DNA of 64,000 nucleotides. Source: Pedobacter steynii (GTDB lineage Bacteria > Bacteroidota > Bacteroidia > Sphingobacteriales > Sphingobacteriaceae). Each line of letters opens with the position of its first letter. Within the stretch, counting starts at the first letter, position 1. This document shows, in pieces, positions 52,165 through 60,991 of this stretch. Below the pieces are notes generated by a model. The model saw only the letters and a list, made by a program, of their open reading frames with translations, ran no database searches and was not told the DNA's origin. The DNA lies in NCBI RefSeq assembly GCF_001721645.1, contig NZ_CP017141.1, forward strand, positions 2,790,001 through 2,854,000. The letters are read 5' to 3'. The position numbers and the translations under genes are program-made.

Positions 52165-53811
52165 TTATAGATTTACGATATTCTTGTCTTTGGGATACTT
52201 TATAGCATAGCTGATCCTGATGGTTTCAGTTGCCCCGGCTTTTAGAGACAGTTTCCAGGTCAGAACGCCTGTCTCTTTGTTAATTACCGCGCCGTCTGCA
52301 GCGAGTAATTCCACTTCCATATCTTTGTCTGTAGACACCGGGTACTGATCTTTCAATAAAAGGTTCACTGCTTCCTTTTTACCATTACGCAAGCGAATCT
52401 CATAAGTAAAGGTCTGCTTTTTACTATTCCCTATAAATTTAATTCCGGTTTGCTCTGCTACTTTCTCTCTTTTAATGGTGATCTTTTTATCCCTTCCCAT
52501 ACTAAGGTTAAGTGTGTCTGTAGTGGCGTTAGGGTTAATGAAAGATTTACCTACATAGCTGTTCTCAAAGATAATATTGGCCTCACCGGGTAAGAGATTC
52601 AATTTATCATAATTTGTGATCTCCGCCATTAAGAAAGCATCAGCCTCTATTTTAGGAACACTGTAGTATTTGAAATTGGCAGGCTGACTGAATTCTTTTA
52701 AAGTTACACTATGAGGTTTGCTATTTGACGCAATATCGTAGGGGATCTCAATGTCAAATGAAGCATTCAGCATATTCTCGTTTTGCTGTACTGATACCGG
52801 TGCTTGCACCTGTACTCCGGCCACCTGACCCTGAAGAGCGTTGATTATGGGTTGTTCTTCAAGATCTTTTTTATCCATAGGCGCGCGGGTTTCCATGCTT
52901 TGTATTCTGTTCTGATACATTTGTTTTTGCTGTTGATAGGCATATGCAGGTTCTCCAAACTGCAGGAACCAGGCTGATAAAAGTGGAGCAGTTCCATTTT
53001 GGGATGGATTTCCGGTAGAAAGGCTCAGCTTTACCTTCTTCCAGTCGAGTCCTGTTGACTGGGTCACATTGGCCTTGTAAACGATTTTTAAAGGAGAGGA
53101 AGTGTTTTCTGCACGTAAGTCATAAAAAGCAAGCCAGGCGGCATTTGGACTCAGGTAGCTAATGTTGAAATCTGCATTGCTGGGTTCAGTTGCCATTACC
53201 TGCAATACAATCTGACCAGTAGTTCCGGTTTTATCCAGACTCAATTCCTGGAGTTGCTGTTGCATTCTTGCAATCCGCTTTTGCTGAACATCTTCTGCTT
53301 CTTTTAGACTGAAAATATTGTTCCTTAATTCCAGCTGTTTGTTTTTGTAATAGTCAGCAATTTTGATTAATTCGGCAACATTTACGCCGGTATTCACTCC
53401 GCCGATCGCCTGATTTTTATCCAGCAGAACAAGTAAATTTTCTTCTACAACTCTTTTATTCTGTACCTTATTCAGTTCTCTTTTTATAATTTGAAGGCTG
53501 TCCTCTACTTTAATATATGCAGGGCTTTTGTTCTCATTCCTTAAAAAATCCCGGGAAAAACTGGTGGATAAGATGGTCACACTGGATGGAACGCCCACTT
53601 GAATGCTGCTTTCATCAATGTTATTGGCCATATCGTTTAAGATGATTTCACTGGTTCCTGCAGGAAGACTAATTTTTGCTTTATGATTCAGCTCAGCACC
53701 AATGCTGTAAACGGTAACGGATTCCAGCCGGCTGTTAAAGGAACGTGGCGATTGAGCATAGATATAGACGAAGCTGAGTGAAGTAAGCAACGTTAAAAAG
53801 ATTCTTTTCAT
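52165..53811 (-). CDS. DUF4139/MuiA-like exported protein with a SusC-like motif
   Basis: A 548-residue exported protein (signal peptide MKRIFLTLLTSLSFVYIYAQ). It has an N-terminal DUF4140 domain (VTVYSIGAELNHKAKISLPAGTSEI as two stretches), a coiled coil at about 100-190, and a C-terminal DUF4139 domain (AAWLAFYDLRAENTSSPLKI-type beginning). This matches the mucoidy inhibitor A family, whose function is unclear. Between the halves, near residues 322-336, is the segment NALQGQVAGVQVQ, which looks like the SusC/RagA plug signature and not like a DUF4139 feature. It is convergent with atpG. Confidence 0.82.
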   Translation of the reverse strand: MKRIFLTLLTSLSFVYIYAQSPRSFNSRLESVTVYSIGAELNHKAKISLPAGTSEIILNDMANNIDESSIQVGVPSSVTILSTSFSRDFLRNENKSPAYIKVEDSLQIIKRELNKVQNKRVVEENLLVLLDKNQAIGGVNTGVNVAELIKIADYYKNKQLELRNNIFSLKEAEDVQQKRIARMQQQLQELSLDKTGTTGQIVLQVMATEPSNADFNISYLSPNAAWLAFYDLRAENTSSPLKIVYKANVTQSTGLDWKKVKLSLSTGNPSQNGTAPLLSAWFLQFGEPAYAYQQQKQMYQNRIQSMETRAPMDKKDLEEQPIINALQGQVAGVQVQAPVSVQQNENMLNASFDIEIPYDIASNSKPHSVTLKEFSQPANFKYYSVPKIEADAFLMAEITNYDKLNLLPGEANIIFENSYVGKSFINPNATTDTLNLSMGRDKKITIKREKVAEQTGIKFIGNSKKQTFTYEIRLRNGKKEAVNLLLKDQYPVSTDKDMEVELLAADGAVINKETGVLTWKLSLKAGATETIRISYAIKYPKDKNIVNL

Positions 53812-53916
53812 TTGATAGTTTTTTTAAGGAGGATGCAATAATTAAAGATAATCCATAAGTTGGAAGATCCACTAAAATTTATGCTGGTGTTATACCGCTT
53901 TTTGCTTAATTAATAT

Positions 53917-53924
53917 TATTTTTG
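53917..53924 (+). promoter_or_regulatory. -7 element of the 53945 gene
   Basis: TATTTTTG, a full TAnnTTTG match, ends 20 bases before the ATG. No convincing -33 element is at the usual distance. Confidence 0.4.
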
Positions 53925-53944
53925 TGCCATAAATTAAAAACACT

Positions 53945-54160
53945 ATGGAACAGACACCAAAGCACAATACGGATAGCATGAAAAGAGCGAACGAGGTATC
54001 CATCTATAAATTGATGGCTGTAGGAATTATAATTAGCGTTTTAGGCGTTTATTTGCGGTTTGCTGCTGATTCTATGACTTTATCAATCGTATCCTGGGCA
54101 ATTTTATTTATCGGTTCTTTTATCGCTTGTAAAGGCGTATTCAAAATATTAGCTGCTTAA
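53945..54160 (+). CDS. Small two-TM membrane protein
   Basis: A 71-residue protein with a polar N-terminus (EQTPKHNTDSMKRANEVSIYK) and two hydrophobic segments (LMAVGIIISVLGVYLRF and LSIVSWAILFIGSFIACKGVF). It has no known family. Similar short membrane proteins are common in Pedobacter relatives. It has its own -7 element and terminator, so it is a single-gene unit. Confidence 0.72.
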   Translation: MEQTPKHNTDSMKRANEVSIYKLMAVGIIISVLGVYLRFAADSMTLSIVSWAILFIGSFIACKGVFKILAA

Positions 54161-54180
54161 TTCTAAAGTAGTATTTTCTT

Positions 54181-54220
54181 AAAAAGTCCTCATGAGCGAA
54201 AGCTGATGAGGACTTTTTAT
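54181..54220. terminator. Terminator after the 53945 gene
   Basis: AAAAAGTCCTCAT (54181-54193) and ATGAGGACTTTTT (54206-54218) form a perfect 13-bp stem around a 12-base loop, with the terminal A/T pairs giving the T-run on either strand. Confidence 0.85.
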
Positions 54221-54305
54221 TTAATTATTTTTTCATAAAAATAAATTTCATAGGTTACCTAATCGGGGATCTGGTATTAAGAGAAAACCTTAACTGATTA
54301 ATATT

Positions 54306-55151
54306 ATGAAAAAATATTTAATCTATTGTGTTGTAGCAATAGCTGTTTCTGCCTGTGGTAAAGAAAAAAAATCGTATGAGGCAACTTCTGATGCGACAAG
54401 TGCAAATCTGGAAGTTAGTGATACGACTTTAACAGAGAAGATCATAAAGACTGCAGATATGCGTTTCAGGGTAAAAGATGTTCAACGTAGCAAAGAAAAA
54501 TTAGGAGAATTAATCAGAGCAGAAGGAGGAACTTTATGGGAATTTTCAATTCAGAGTAACGTAGAGCGGTTTGAGAAAGTGGGTTATTCTGCTGATTCTT
54601 TAATGGAACTTACTTCTTACCGTGTAGAAGGTTCAATAGTAGCAAAAGTTCCTTCTGAAAAACTTGATGCTTTTACCAATAAGGTGGCGGGTATGGCCGT
54701 CTTTGTTGATCACCAATCAATGAAGCTGGACGATCAGAGCATCTCTTACCTGGCTAATAAATTAAAAAATCAAAACCGTGTGGAGGCCGTAGCGCAACTA
54801 AACAAACACGCCAATAAGAAAAGCAATAATGTAGAGACGGCGTTAAACCTAAAAGATGATTACATTGATAAAAAAATTGAGAACCTAAATATAGATTCCC
54901 GCGTAAAATACAGTGATATCACCCTAAGTTTTTACCAGGATAATACGGTTAAGAAACTGGTGGTTAGCAATGATAATTTATCCGATTATCGCCCTGGTTT
55001 TTTTAGAAGATTAGGCCTCAATATCCAAAACGGCTGGGTTATCTTTAAGGAGTTTATTCTGATTTTATCCAACCTATGGATGTTAATCGTATTGTTGTTT
55101 GCCGGATATTTTGCTTTCAGGTATTACCGTAAGAAAAGAAAAGCTGTATAG
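54306..55151 (+). CDS. DUF4349 lipoprotein
   Basis: A 281-residue lipoprotein (AIAVSACGKEKK, lipidated Cys near residue 17). The mature part has the DUF4349 start TADMRFRVKDVQRSKEKL, a helical middle rich in lysine, and a single C-terminal membrane segment (LSNLWMLIVLLFAGYFAF) followed by RKKRK. The two anchors suggest a protein held at the membrane from both ends. No function is established for the family. It is convergent with ruvC. Confidence 0.82.
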   Translation: MKKYLIYCVVAIAVSACGKEKKSYEATSDATSANLEVSDTTLTEKIIKTADMRFRVKDVQRSKEKLGELIRAEGGTLWEFSIQSNVERFEKVGYSADSLMELTSYRVEGSIVAKVPSEKLDAFTNKVAGMAVFVDHQSMKLDDQSISYLANKLKNQNRVEAVAQLNKHANKKSNNVETALNLKDDYIDKKIENLNIDSRVKYSDITLSFYQDNTVKKLVVSNDNLSDYRPGFFRRLGLNIQNGWVIFKEFILILSNLWMLIVLLFAGYFAFRYYRKKRKAV

Positions 55152-55180
55152 TTGTAATAAATACAGAAATCGCATACACC

Positions 55181-55216
55181 AAATCCTGATTTGGATCACA
55201 TCTGAATCAGGATTTT
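55181..55216 (+). terminator. Terminator between the DUF4349 gene and ruvC
   Basis: AAATCCTGATT (55181-55191) pairs with AATCAGGATTT (55205-55215), an 11-bp perfect stem with a 13-base loop and a short T-run, ending next to the ruvC stop. Confidence 0.75.
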
Positions 55217-55780
55217 CTATTTCAGCCGTTTTTTGTTATCCTTGGCAAAAGCTTCCCATCCGGAATATGATTTCCCTGAACCAGAAGTGCTGACCCGCTG
55301 AAAAGAATGACAAACTGCAACTGCAAGGCCATCCGTTGCATCCAGAAACTCAGGTGTTTCTTTAAAATTCAGTAATCGCTGCAACATGGCAGCTACCTGC
55401 TCTTTTCCTGAGCTTCCGTTTCCTGTAATTGATTGCTTGATTTTACGTGGTGCGTATTCGGTAATTGGGATATTTCTGGACAGTGCAGCAGCCATGGCCA
55501 CTCCCTGAGCACGCCCCAGCTTTAACATGACCTGGATATTCTTTCCATAGAAAGGTGCTTCCAATGCCATTGCATCTGGTTTGTACTCATCGATCAGTAC
55601 GATGGTCTTCTCAAAAATCCGTTGAAGCTTCAAAAAATGATCGTCTAAGTGATCCATGCGAACTATTCCCATGGTAATCATTTCGATTTTACTTCCCTTT
55701 TCCAATATTACCCCATAACCCATAATCGAAGTGCCTGGATCTATTCCCATGATCACCCTTTCCTTTTTTTCAACCAACAT
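55217..55780 (-). CDS. ruvC: Holliday junction resolvase RuvC
   Basis: A 187-residue RuvC. The catalytic acidic residues are visible in MGIDPGTSIMGYG (the first aspartate) and ALEAPFYGKN (the glutamate), with a C-terminal acidic pair in FLDATDGLAVAVCH. It cuts four-way DNA junctions in recombination. The ATG at 55778-55780 follows a near-consensus -7 element (TAATATTG) by 4 bases, so its mRNA may be leaderless. Confidence 0.94.
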   Translation of the reverse strand: MLVEKKERVIMGIDPGTSIMGYGVILEKGSKIEMITMGIVRMDHLDDHFLKLQRIFEKTIVLIDEYKPDAMALEAPFYGKNIQVMLKLGRAQGVAMAAALSRNIPITEYAPRKIKQSITGNGSSGKEQVAAMLQRLLNFKETPEFLDATDGLAVAVCHSFQRVSTSGSGKSYSGWEAFAKDNKKRLK

Positions 55781-55799
55781 AAAACAATATTAAGCATAT

Positions 55800-56801
55800 T
55801 TGCACAGAGTAAAAGCAAAAAAGTTGACATCACAGTACAAAAAAATAGTTTCATATATTCTTAAAGCCGGAATTGTTTTTTTCGCATTTTGGTTTGTTTA
55901 TAGTAAACTGACTGCGAATAAGAACTTAAAGGATTTCCAAAATCTGTTAGCGAAGATTCCTCAATGGGAGATTTTTTGTGTACTTGGCTTTGTTTTGTTG
56001 CTGATGTTACTTAATTGGGGACTGGAAGCAGTTAAATGGAAAAGATTAATTTCCAGTGTAGAGCGGATCAGTTTGTGGAAATCCATAGCTTCGGTCTTTT
56101 GCGGCCTGACCTGGGCTGTTTTTACCCCTAACCGCATTGGAGAATATGGAGGAAGGGTATTCTTCCTGTCGCCAAAAAGAAGGGTTATAGGCGTAGTAGC
56201 CATGGCAGTTGGCAATATCGGGCAAATGGTGTTGACTAATGTTTTTGGAGCCATTGCATTTTGTGTATTTATCTATCGCTTTGTAAATATTGATCCCTTG
56301 CTTTTTTATGGATTGCTATTTCTTGCCCTGATTTTTTGTCTGTTCTTTATCATATTTTATTTTAATATAAGATGGCTGAATGGGATTTTGCTTTCTATGC
56401 GTTTCACCAGAAAGTATAAGAAGTTTTATAGCATTCTGGGCCGATATCAGAAAAAAGAGCTATTAAGAATTTTACTGCTCTGCTTTTCCAGATACCTGGT
56501 CTTCAGTACTCAATATTTCATTTTATTCTTCTGGCTTATCCCAAATCTACATTATTTGGAAATTCTGATGATGGTGAGTATCCTGTTCTTTGTACAATCG
56601 ACCTTACCTTCTTTAGATTTATTTGATATTGGGGTGAGGACGGCTACAGCTTCTTATTTCTTCAGCTCGATCACCGATCAGGAAGTTGCTGTGATTGCTT
56701 GTACCGCCAGTATTTGGCTTATAAATATTATTATTCCTGCTATATTAGGCACTTATTTCGTATTTAAACTTAACTTTTTTGGAAATCTTCAGCGTAGCTA
56801 G
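55800..56801 (+). CDS. Flippase-like membrane protein (UPF0104/LPG synthase TM region)
   Basis: A 333-residue polytopic membrane protein with about eight hydrophobic segments, matching the 'lysylphosphatidylglycerol synthase transmembrane region'/UPF0104 family. Features are LNWGLEAVKWKRLI, TWAVFTPNRIGEYGGR (the family hallmark) and a C-terminal VRTATASYFF. Members move or use lipid-linked sugars or lipids. The open frame begins at a TTG (55800); no in-frame ATG fits better, though a TTG at 55824 is possible. It overlaps the GT2 gene by 23 bases. Confidence 0.78.
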   Translation: MHRVKAKKLTSQYKKIVSYILKAGIVFFAFWFVYSKLTANKNLKDFQNLLAKIPQWEIFCVLGFVLLLMLLNWGLEAVKWKRLISSVERISLWKSIASVFCGLTWAVFTPNRIGEYGGRVFFLSPKRRVIGVVAMAVGNIGQMVLTNVFGAIAFCVFIYRFVNIDPLLFYGLLFLALIFCLFFIIFYFNIRWLNGILLSMRFTRKYKKFYSILGRYQKKELLRILLLCFSRYLVFSTQYFILFFWLIPNLHYLEILMMVSILFFVQSTLPSLDLFDIGVRTATASYFFSSITDQEVAVIACTASIWLINIIIPAILGTYFVFKLNFFGNLQRS

Positions 56802-57915
56802 TTATATCACCTCCTTTTTAACGATCCTGTATGTCGTGGTGGTGCTGGCTTTTATCCGGGGTTGGCATAAGCTGACTTATTATCAACCCAAACAACCTGC
56901 TTTTAAAACCAAGGTATCTATATTAGTTGCGGCACGCAACGAGGCTGTCAACATTTCAAAAACGCTGGATGATCTGTGTGCACAGTCTTACGACCCGCAA
57001 TTGACGGAAATCATTTTTATAGACGATCATTCTACAGATGATACTGCCCGGATCATTGAATCGTATGCTCCAAAAGGAGTCAGACTGATCCGGCTCAACG
57101 AGGATCGTGCGCTCAACTCTTATAAGAAAAAAGCGATACAAACTGCCATAGGTCAATCTACAGGAGCTTTAATTATTACCACTGATGCAGACTGCCGTAT
57201 GGGAAAAGACTGGCTTAAAACGATTGTGGGTTTTTATGAAGAGAAACAATATAAAATGATCTCATCGCCGGTTGCTTATTTTGAAGAGAAGAGCTTCTTT
57301 GAACGTGCACAGGCGCTGGAATTCTTATATCTGATTGGTTTAGGAGCTTCCACAATAGGAAATAAAAAACCTTCCACCTGTAACGGGGCTAACTTAGCTT
57401 ATGAAAAACAGGCTTTTTATGAGGTAGGTGGTTTCAAGGGGATTGATGATCTGGCATCGGGAGACGATGAATTACTTTTACATAAAATTGCTGCCCGGTT
57501 TGACAATAACATCGGCTTTTTAAAGCATCATGATGCTGTGGTATACACTCATGCTAAGCCAACTCTAGGAGAGTTTATTCAGCAGCGCAAACGTTGGGCT
57601 TCTAAAAGCACCCGTTATAAGAACAAGTCTATTATTGTATTAGGTGTGGGTATCTGGTTATTTAATGTGAGTATCCTGCTCAATATTGGTATTGGTTTAT
57701 TTATTGGTTTTTACCTGAAGTTGGCTTTATGGCAACTGCTGGTGAAAATTATCGTGGAATTGTTATTTTTATACGATGTCACGGGTTTTGCAAAAAGAAG
57801 GAAATTACTCGTTTTATTGCCCGTACTTAACCTGATGCACATCTTGTATATCGTATATATCGGCATTGCCGGAAACTCAGGAAAGTACAACTGGAAAGAC
57901 AGAATGGTGAAATAA
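56779..57915 (+). CDS. Family 2 glycosyltransferase
   Basis: A 378-residue membrane-bound GT2 enzyme. After an N-terminal membrane segment, the GT-A fold shows SILVAARNEA, FIDDHSTDDT and TTDADC (metal-binding DxD), then GDDE and QRKRWAS (the QxxRW motif of processive GT2 enzymes). Two or three membrane segments at the C-terminus follow. The only in-frame start near the family N-terminus is a TTG at 56779. It overlaps the flippase gene by 23 bases and the permease gene by 1 base, pointing to coupled translation. Its product is probably a lipid-linked or envelope glycan. Confidence 0.88.
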   Translation: MEIFSVASYITSFLTILYVVVVLAFIRGWHKLTYYQPKQPAFKTKVSILVAARNEAVNISKTLDDLCAQSYDPQLTEIIFIDDHSTDDTARIIESYAPKGVRLIRLNEDRALNSYKKKAIQTAIGQSTGALIITTDADCRMGKDWLKTIVGFYEEKQYKMISSPVAYFEEKSFFERAQALEFLYLIGLGASTIGNKKPSTCNGANLAYEKQAFYEVGGFKGIDDLASGDDELLLHKIAARFDNNIGFLKHHDAVVYTHAKPTLGEFIQQRKRWASKSTRYKNKSIIVLGVGIWLFNVSILLNIGIGLFIGFYLKLALWQLLVKIIVELLFLYDVTGFAKRRKLLVLLPVLNLMHILYIVYIGIAGNSGKYNWKDRMVK

Positions 57916-59006
57916 TGGAGACTAACAATAGGCCTTCGAGAAAAGTATGGAAGCGATTCAGAAAAAATAAGATGGCTTTCGCCGGGCTATTATTCATTTT
58001 ATTGATGGTGACACTGGGCATATTGGGTTATTTAATTACACCTGATCAGACGCCCTATGCAAATACCATGCATTTGCAGCTCAGTAACAAGAAACCAGGA
58101 CGGAGTTTTAACTTTCTCATCATTAGCCGAAATAAGGACATAAAAAAGGTGAGTTTCCTGGAAAGGATGTTATTCGGACAGGAATCTGATCTGAAAAGTA
58201 TTCCTATTACATCGTATCGTGAAATGGGAAATAAGGTGTATGCGAAAGAATATATTGGTGATGATGAGCAGGCTGAGGAATCGGTATATCCGCGTCTGCA
58301 TGGAGAAAACAGGTATCGGCAAACTTTTTTACTTGGAACAGATATTTATGGCAGAGACCTTTTAAGCCGGTTAATCCTGGGCATCCGGGTTTCCCTTTCT
58401 GTAGGTCTGATGGCAGTGCTCATTTCTCTTTTTATTGGTATTAGTCTGGGTGCTTTATCTGGTTATTTTGGTGGAAAGGTAGATGCAACGATCAGCTGGT
58501 TTATGAATGTGATCTGGTCTTTACCGTCGCTCTTATTGGTGATTGCCATCTCTTTTGCACTAGGGAAGGGGTTCTGGCAGATTTTTATTGCGGTTGGACT
58601 CTCAACCTGGGTTGACGTATCGAGGTTAGTGAGGGGGCAGGTGATGGCATTAAAACAAGTGGAATTTGTGGAAGCTTCGAAAGCACTTGGCTTTTCTACC
58701 TCCAGGACGATTATCAAACATATTTTACCCAATATTGCCGGACCTATACTTGTGGTGGCTTCTGCGAACTTTGCTTCTGCAATCCTCCTGGAAACAGGAT
58801 TAAGCTTTCTGGGCTTTGGTGCACAGCCCCCCATGCCTAGCTGGGGTGGAATGATTAAGGAACATTATGGTTATATCATTATGGATGCCGCATATCTGGC
58901 GATCCTGCCTGGTCTGGCCATTATGATTACCGTTTATGCTTTCAACTTACTGGCCATTGGATTGAGGGATGCTTTTGATGTAAAGTCGCAAAATATATCC
59001 GTTTAA
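57915..59006 (+). CDS. OppC/DppC-type ABC permease
   Basis: A 363-residue inner-membrane permease. One membrane segment at residue 20-40 is followed by a long extracytoplasmic insert of about 110 residues, then the permease core ([19 protein letters not shown] and the EAA loop [20 protein letters not shown]), and a final membrane segment. The extended insert is common in Bacteroidota OppC-like proteins. The matching OppB, ATPase and binding protein genes are not adjacent. It starts within the stop codon of the GT2 gene (TAATG). Confidence 0.9.
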   Translation: METNNRPSRKVWKRFRKNKMAFAGLLFILLMVTLGILGYLITPDQTPYANTMHLQLSNKKPGRSFNFLIISRNKDIKKVSFLERMLFGQESDLKSIPITSYREMGNKVYAKEYIGDDEQAEESVYPRLHGENRYRQTFLLGTDIYGRDLLSRLILGIRVSLSVGLMAVLISLFIGISLGALSGYFGGKVDATISWFMNVIWSLPSLLLVIAISFALGKGFWQIFIAVGLSTWVDVSRLVRGQVMALKQVEFVEASKALGFSTSRTIIKHILPNIAGPILVVASANFASAILLETGLSFLGFGAQPPMPSWGGMIKEHYGYIIMDAAYLAILPGLAIMITVYAFNLLAIGLRDAFDVKSQNISV

Positions 59007-59032
59007 CTGGGTTTTTAAATTTATTAACTTTG
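59002..59032 (+). promoter_or_regulatory. Promoter at the rnhB start codon
   Basis: TTTA (59002-59005), 19 bases, then TAACTTTG (59025-59032), ending 5 bases before the ATG at 59038. The predicted transcript starts at or next to the start codon, so translation may be leaderless. Confidence 0.6.
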
Positions 59033-59037
59033 TACTT

Positions 59038-59649
59038 ATGCTGTTAAATAGTTATCAGAATGAATTGATTGAAGCTGGCTGCGATGAAGCTGGAAGGGGG
59101 TGTCTTGCCGGTCCCGTTTTTGCTGCCGCCGTTATTCTTCCCCTGGACTTTATTGCCGGAGTGCTTACAGATTCAAAAAAGCTAAGTCATAAACAGCGCG
59201 ATGCCCTGAGACTAATCATCGAGAAAGAAGCGATTGCCTGGGCGGTGGCTGAAGTTGATCATTTGGAAATAGATAAGATCAATATCTTAAATGCCTCTTT
59301 TTTAGCGATGCATAGGGCGATTGAAAAATTAAGCGTTAAACCGCAGTACCTGAGTATCGATGGAAACAGGTTTAAGGCCTATCCGGAAATTCCTCATTCC
59401 TGTATTGTTAAAGGAGATGGAAAATACCTGAATATCGCTGCTGCGTCCATTCTTGCGAAAACCCACCGCGATGAATACATGGAAACGATCTCCGAAGAAT
59501 ATCCAGTTTATCAATGGAAAAAAAATAAAGGATATCCTACAATTGATCATAGAAACGCTGCGCTAGAGCATGGGTTATCGCCATATCACCGTAAAACTTT
59601 TACGATTACACAGCCCCAGTTGGCGCTGTTTTCCGAAATAGAAGGATAA
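59038..59649 (+). CDS. rnhB: Ribonuclease HII
   Basis: A 203-residue RNase HII, which removes ribonucleotides from DNA and the RNA of RNA-DNA hybrids. The catalytic acidic residues are in [16 protein letters not shown] (the DE pair) and later in LSIDGNRF. The family stretch [15 protein letters not shown] is present. It has its own -7 element directly before the ATG. The GT4 gene follows after 18 bases. Confidence 0.95.
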   Translation: MLLNSYQNELIEAGCDEAGRGCLAGPVFAAAVILPLDFIAGVLTDSKKLSHKQRDALRLIIEKEAIAWAVAEVDHLEIDKINILNASFLAMHRAIEKLSVKPQYLSIDGNRFKAYPEIPHSCIVKGDGKYLNIAAASILAKTHRDEYMETISEEYPVYQWKKNKGYPTIDHRNAALEHGLSPYHRKTFTITQPQLALFSEIEG

Positions 59650-59667
59650 TTAGTATTTTCACATGAT

Positions 59668-60870
59668 TTGAAAACGTTAATACTCACAAACAGAATACCT
59701 TTTCCGCCCAATAGTGGTTATCCGATAGTTGTGTACAATACAATGAAAGGATTGTTGAAATTGGGTGTAGAGATTACTTTGTTCAGTATTAACCCTAATA
59801 AATATAAAGTCGATGTAGAGGATATCTATGATCCCCTGTTTGAACAAATCAAATTCCATTCTTTTAATCTCGATACAGAAGTAAATGTTTATGGTGCCCT
59901 GTTGAATATTTTCTCTAATCAATCTTATAACGTGTCCCGTTATTTTGATGAAGATGCGGCCAAATTACTGGGAGACATTTTAAAAGAAAATGAATTTGAC
60001 ATTATCCAGTTTGAAGGACTCTTCGTTGTTCCATATCTGGATGTGGTGAAAGAGAATAGTAAGGCCAAGGTAATCTATAGGGCTCATAATATCGAGTTTG
60101 ACGTCTGGGAACGTATTGCGCTGACAGAAAAATTTACACCTAGAAGGAGCTATCTCCAATTTTTAGCCCGTCGTCTGAAAGTTTATGAAACAGAACAGAT
60201 CAATCGGTTTCATCAGGTTTTTGCCATTAGCGAACAGGATCGGCAAAGCATTTTAAGATTTGGCTGTGAAACCGCACTGGAGGTTTTCCCTGTGGCCCTT
60301 GATTTTGAAAAATATGTGACTGATCCTTCAAAAACCAGTTTTCCTACTTTGTTTCATTTGGGAGCAATGGACTGGCGACCGAATAAAGAGGGACTGGAAT
60401 GGTTTCTGGATGAGATCTGGCCCGATATTGAGAAGCTGAACAGTGAACTTCGTTTCTATATTGCCGGAAAAAATATGCAAAAGCAGTTTTTTGAATACGA
60501 TTCAGAAAATCTGGTGGTAGAAGGAGAGGTGTTTGATGCCGTTGAGTTTATCAATTCCAAAGCGATCATGATTGTCCCTTTGCTCTCGGGAAGTGGGATG
60601 AGGGTAAAGATTATTGAAGGAATGGCCATGAGAAAATGTATCATCGCCACAAGTATGGCTGCCGAAGGTATCCGATGTGAAAATGGGAAAGATATTCTCA
60701 TTGCTGATACTGCGGATGAATTCTACAGAGCCATTCTGCAGTGTATTACCAATCCAAAAAAATGGAGGGAGATTGGAGAAAATGCAAGAAAAACAGTGGA
60801 ACGTGACCACGATGTCAGGATCATTGCAGAAAGAATGTTGAATATCTATCAAAAATTACTTACTGTATAA
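59668..60870 (+). CDS. Family 4 glycosyltransferase
   Basis: A 400-residue GT-B glycosyltransferase with a Rossmann-like N-terminal domain (TLILTNRIPFPPNSGYPIVV) and a C-terminal GT4 domain (LFHLGAMDWRPNKEGLEWFLDEIWP in two parts, FINSKAIMIVPLLSGSGMRVKIIEGMAM in two parts). The nucleotide-sugar-binding EGMAMRKCIIAT region is clear. The best start is TTG at 59668; the upstream ATG is followed at once by a stop in another frame. It adds a sugar to an envelope or surface glycan; the acceptor is unknown. Confidence 0.88.
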   Translation: MKTLILTNRIPFPPNSGYPIVVYNTMKGLLKLGVEITLFSINPNKYKVDVEDIYDPLFEQIKFHSFNLDTEVNVYGALLNIFSNQSYNVSRYFDEDAAKLLGDILKENEFDIIQFEGLFVVPYLDVVKENSKAKVIYRAHNIEFDVWERIALTEKFTPRRSYLQFLARRLKVYETEQINRFHQVFAISEQDRQSILRFGCETALEVFPVALDFEKYVTDPSKTSFPTLFHLGAMDWRPNKEGLEWFLDEIWPDIEKLNSELRFYIAGKNMQKQFFEYDSENLVVEGEVFDAVEFINSKAIMIVPLLSGSGMRVKIIEGMAMRKCIIATSMAAEGIRCENGKDILIADTADEFYRAILQCITNPKKWREIGENARKTVERDHDVRIIAERMLNIYQKLLTV

Positions 60871-60878
60871 TTTTTATG

Positions 60879-60886
60879 TACTTTTG
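60879..60886 (+). promoter_or_regulatory. -7 element of the gcvT promoter
   Basis: TACTTTTG, a full consensus -7 box, about 105 bases before the gcvT ATG. No good -33 match is at the usual distance. The predicted leader contains a 25-codon open frame ending at the gcvT start. Confidence 0.5.
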
Positions 60887-60913
60887 CCCACGTTTTACAG
60901 GCCTGCATCAGGG

Positions 60914-60991
60914 ATGATTCCCAGACTTATGGCTTTAAAAAAAACAGCTACGAAGAACAATTTGAACCATAAAAAAACAAATATATACTGA
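60914..60991 (+). CDS. Possible 25-residue leader peptide upstream of gcvT
   Basis: A short open frame, ATG at 60914 to TGA at 60989-60991. It encodes a basic peptide ([14 protein letters not shown]...) with many lysines and asparagines. Its stop overlaps the gcvT ATG by one base (TGATG), a layout typical of translational coupling. It may be chance in an AT-rich leader. Too short to show homology. Confidence 0.3.
   Translation: MIPRLMALKKTATKNNLNHKKTNIY

Noticed and set aside
60887..60990. Glycine riboswitch upstream of gcvT
   Set aside because: The leader is only about 100 bases, AT-rich, and shows no paired aptamer-like structure; too short for a tandem glycine riboswitch.
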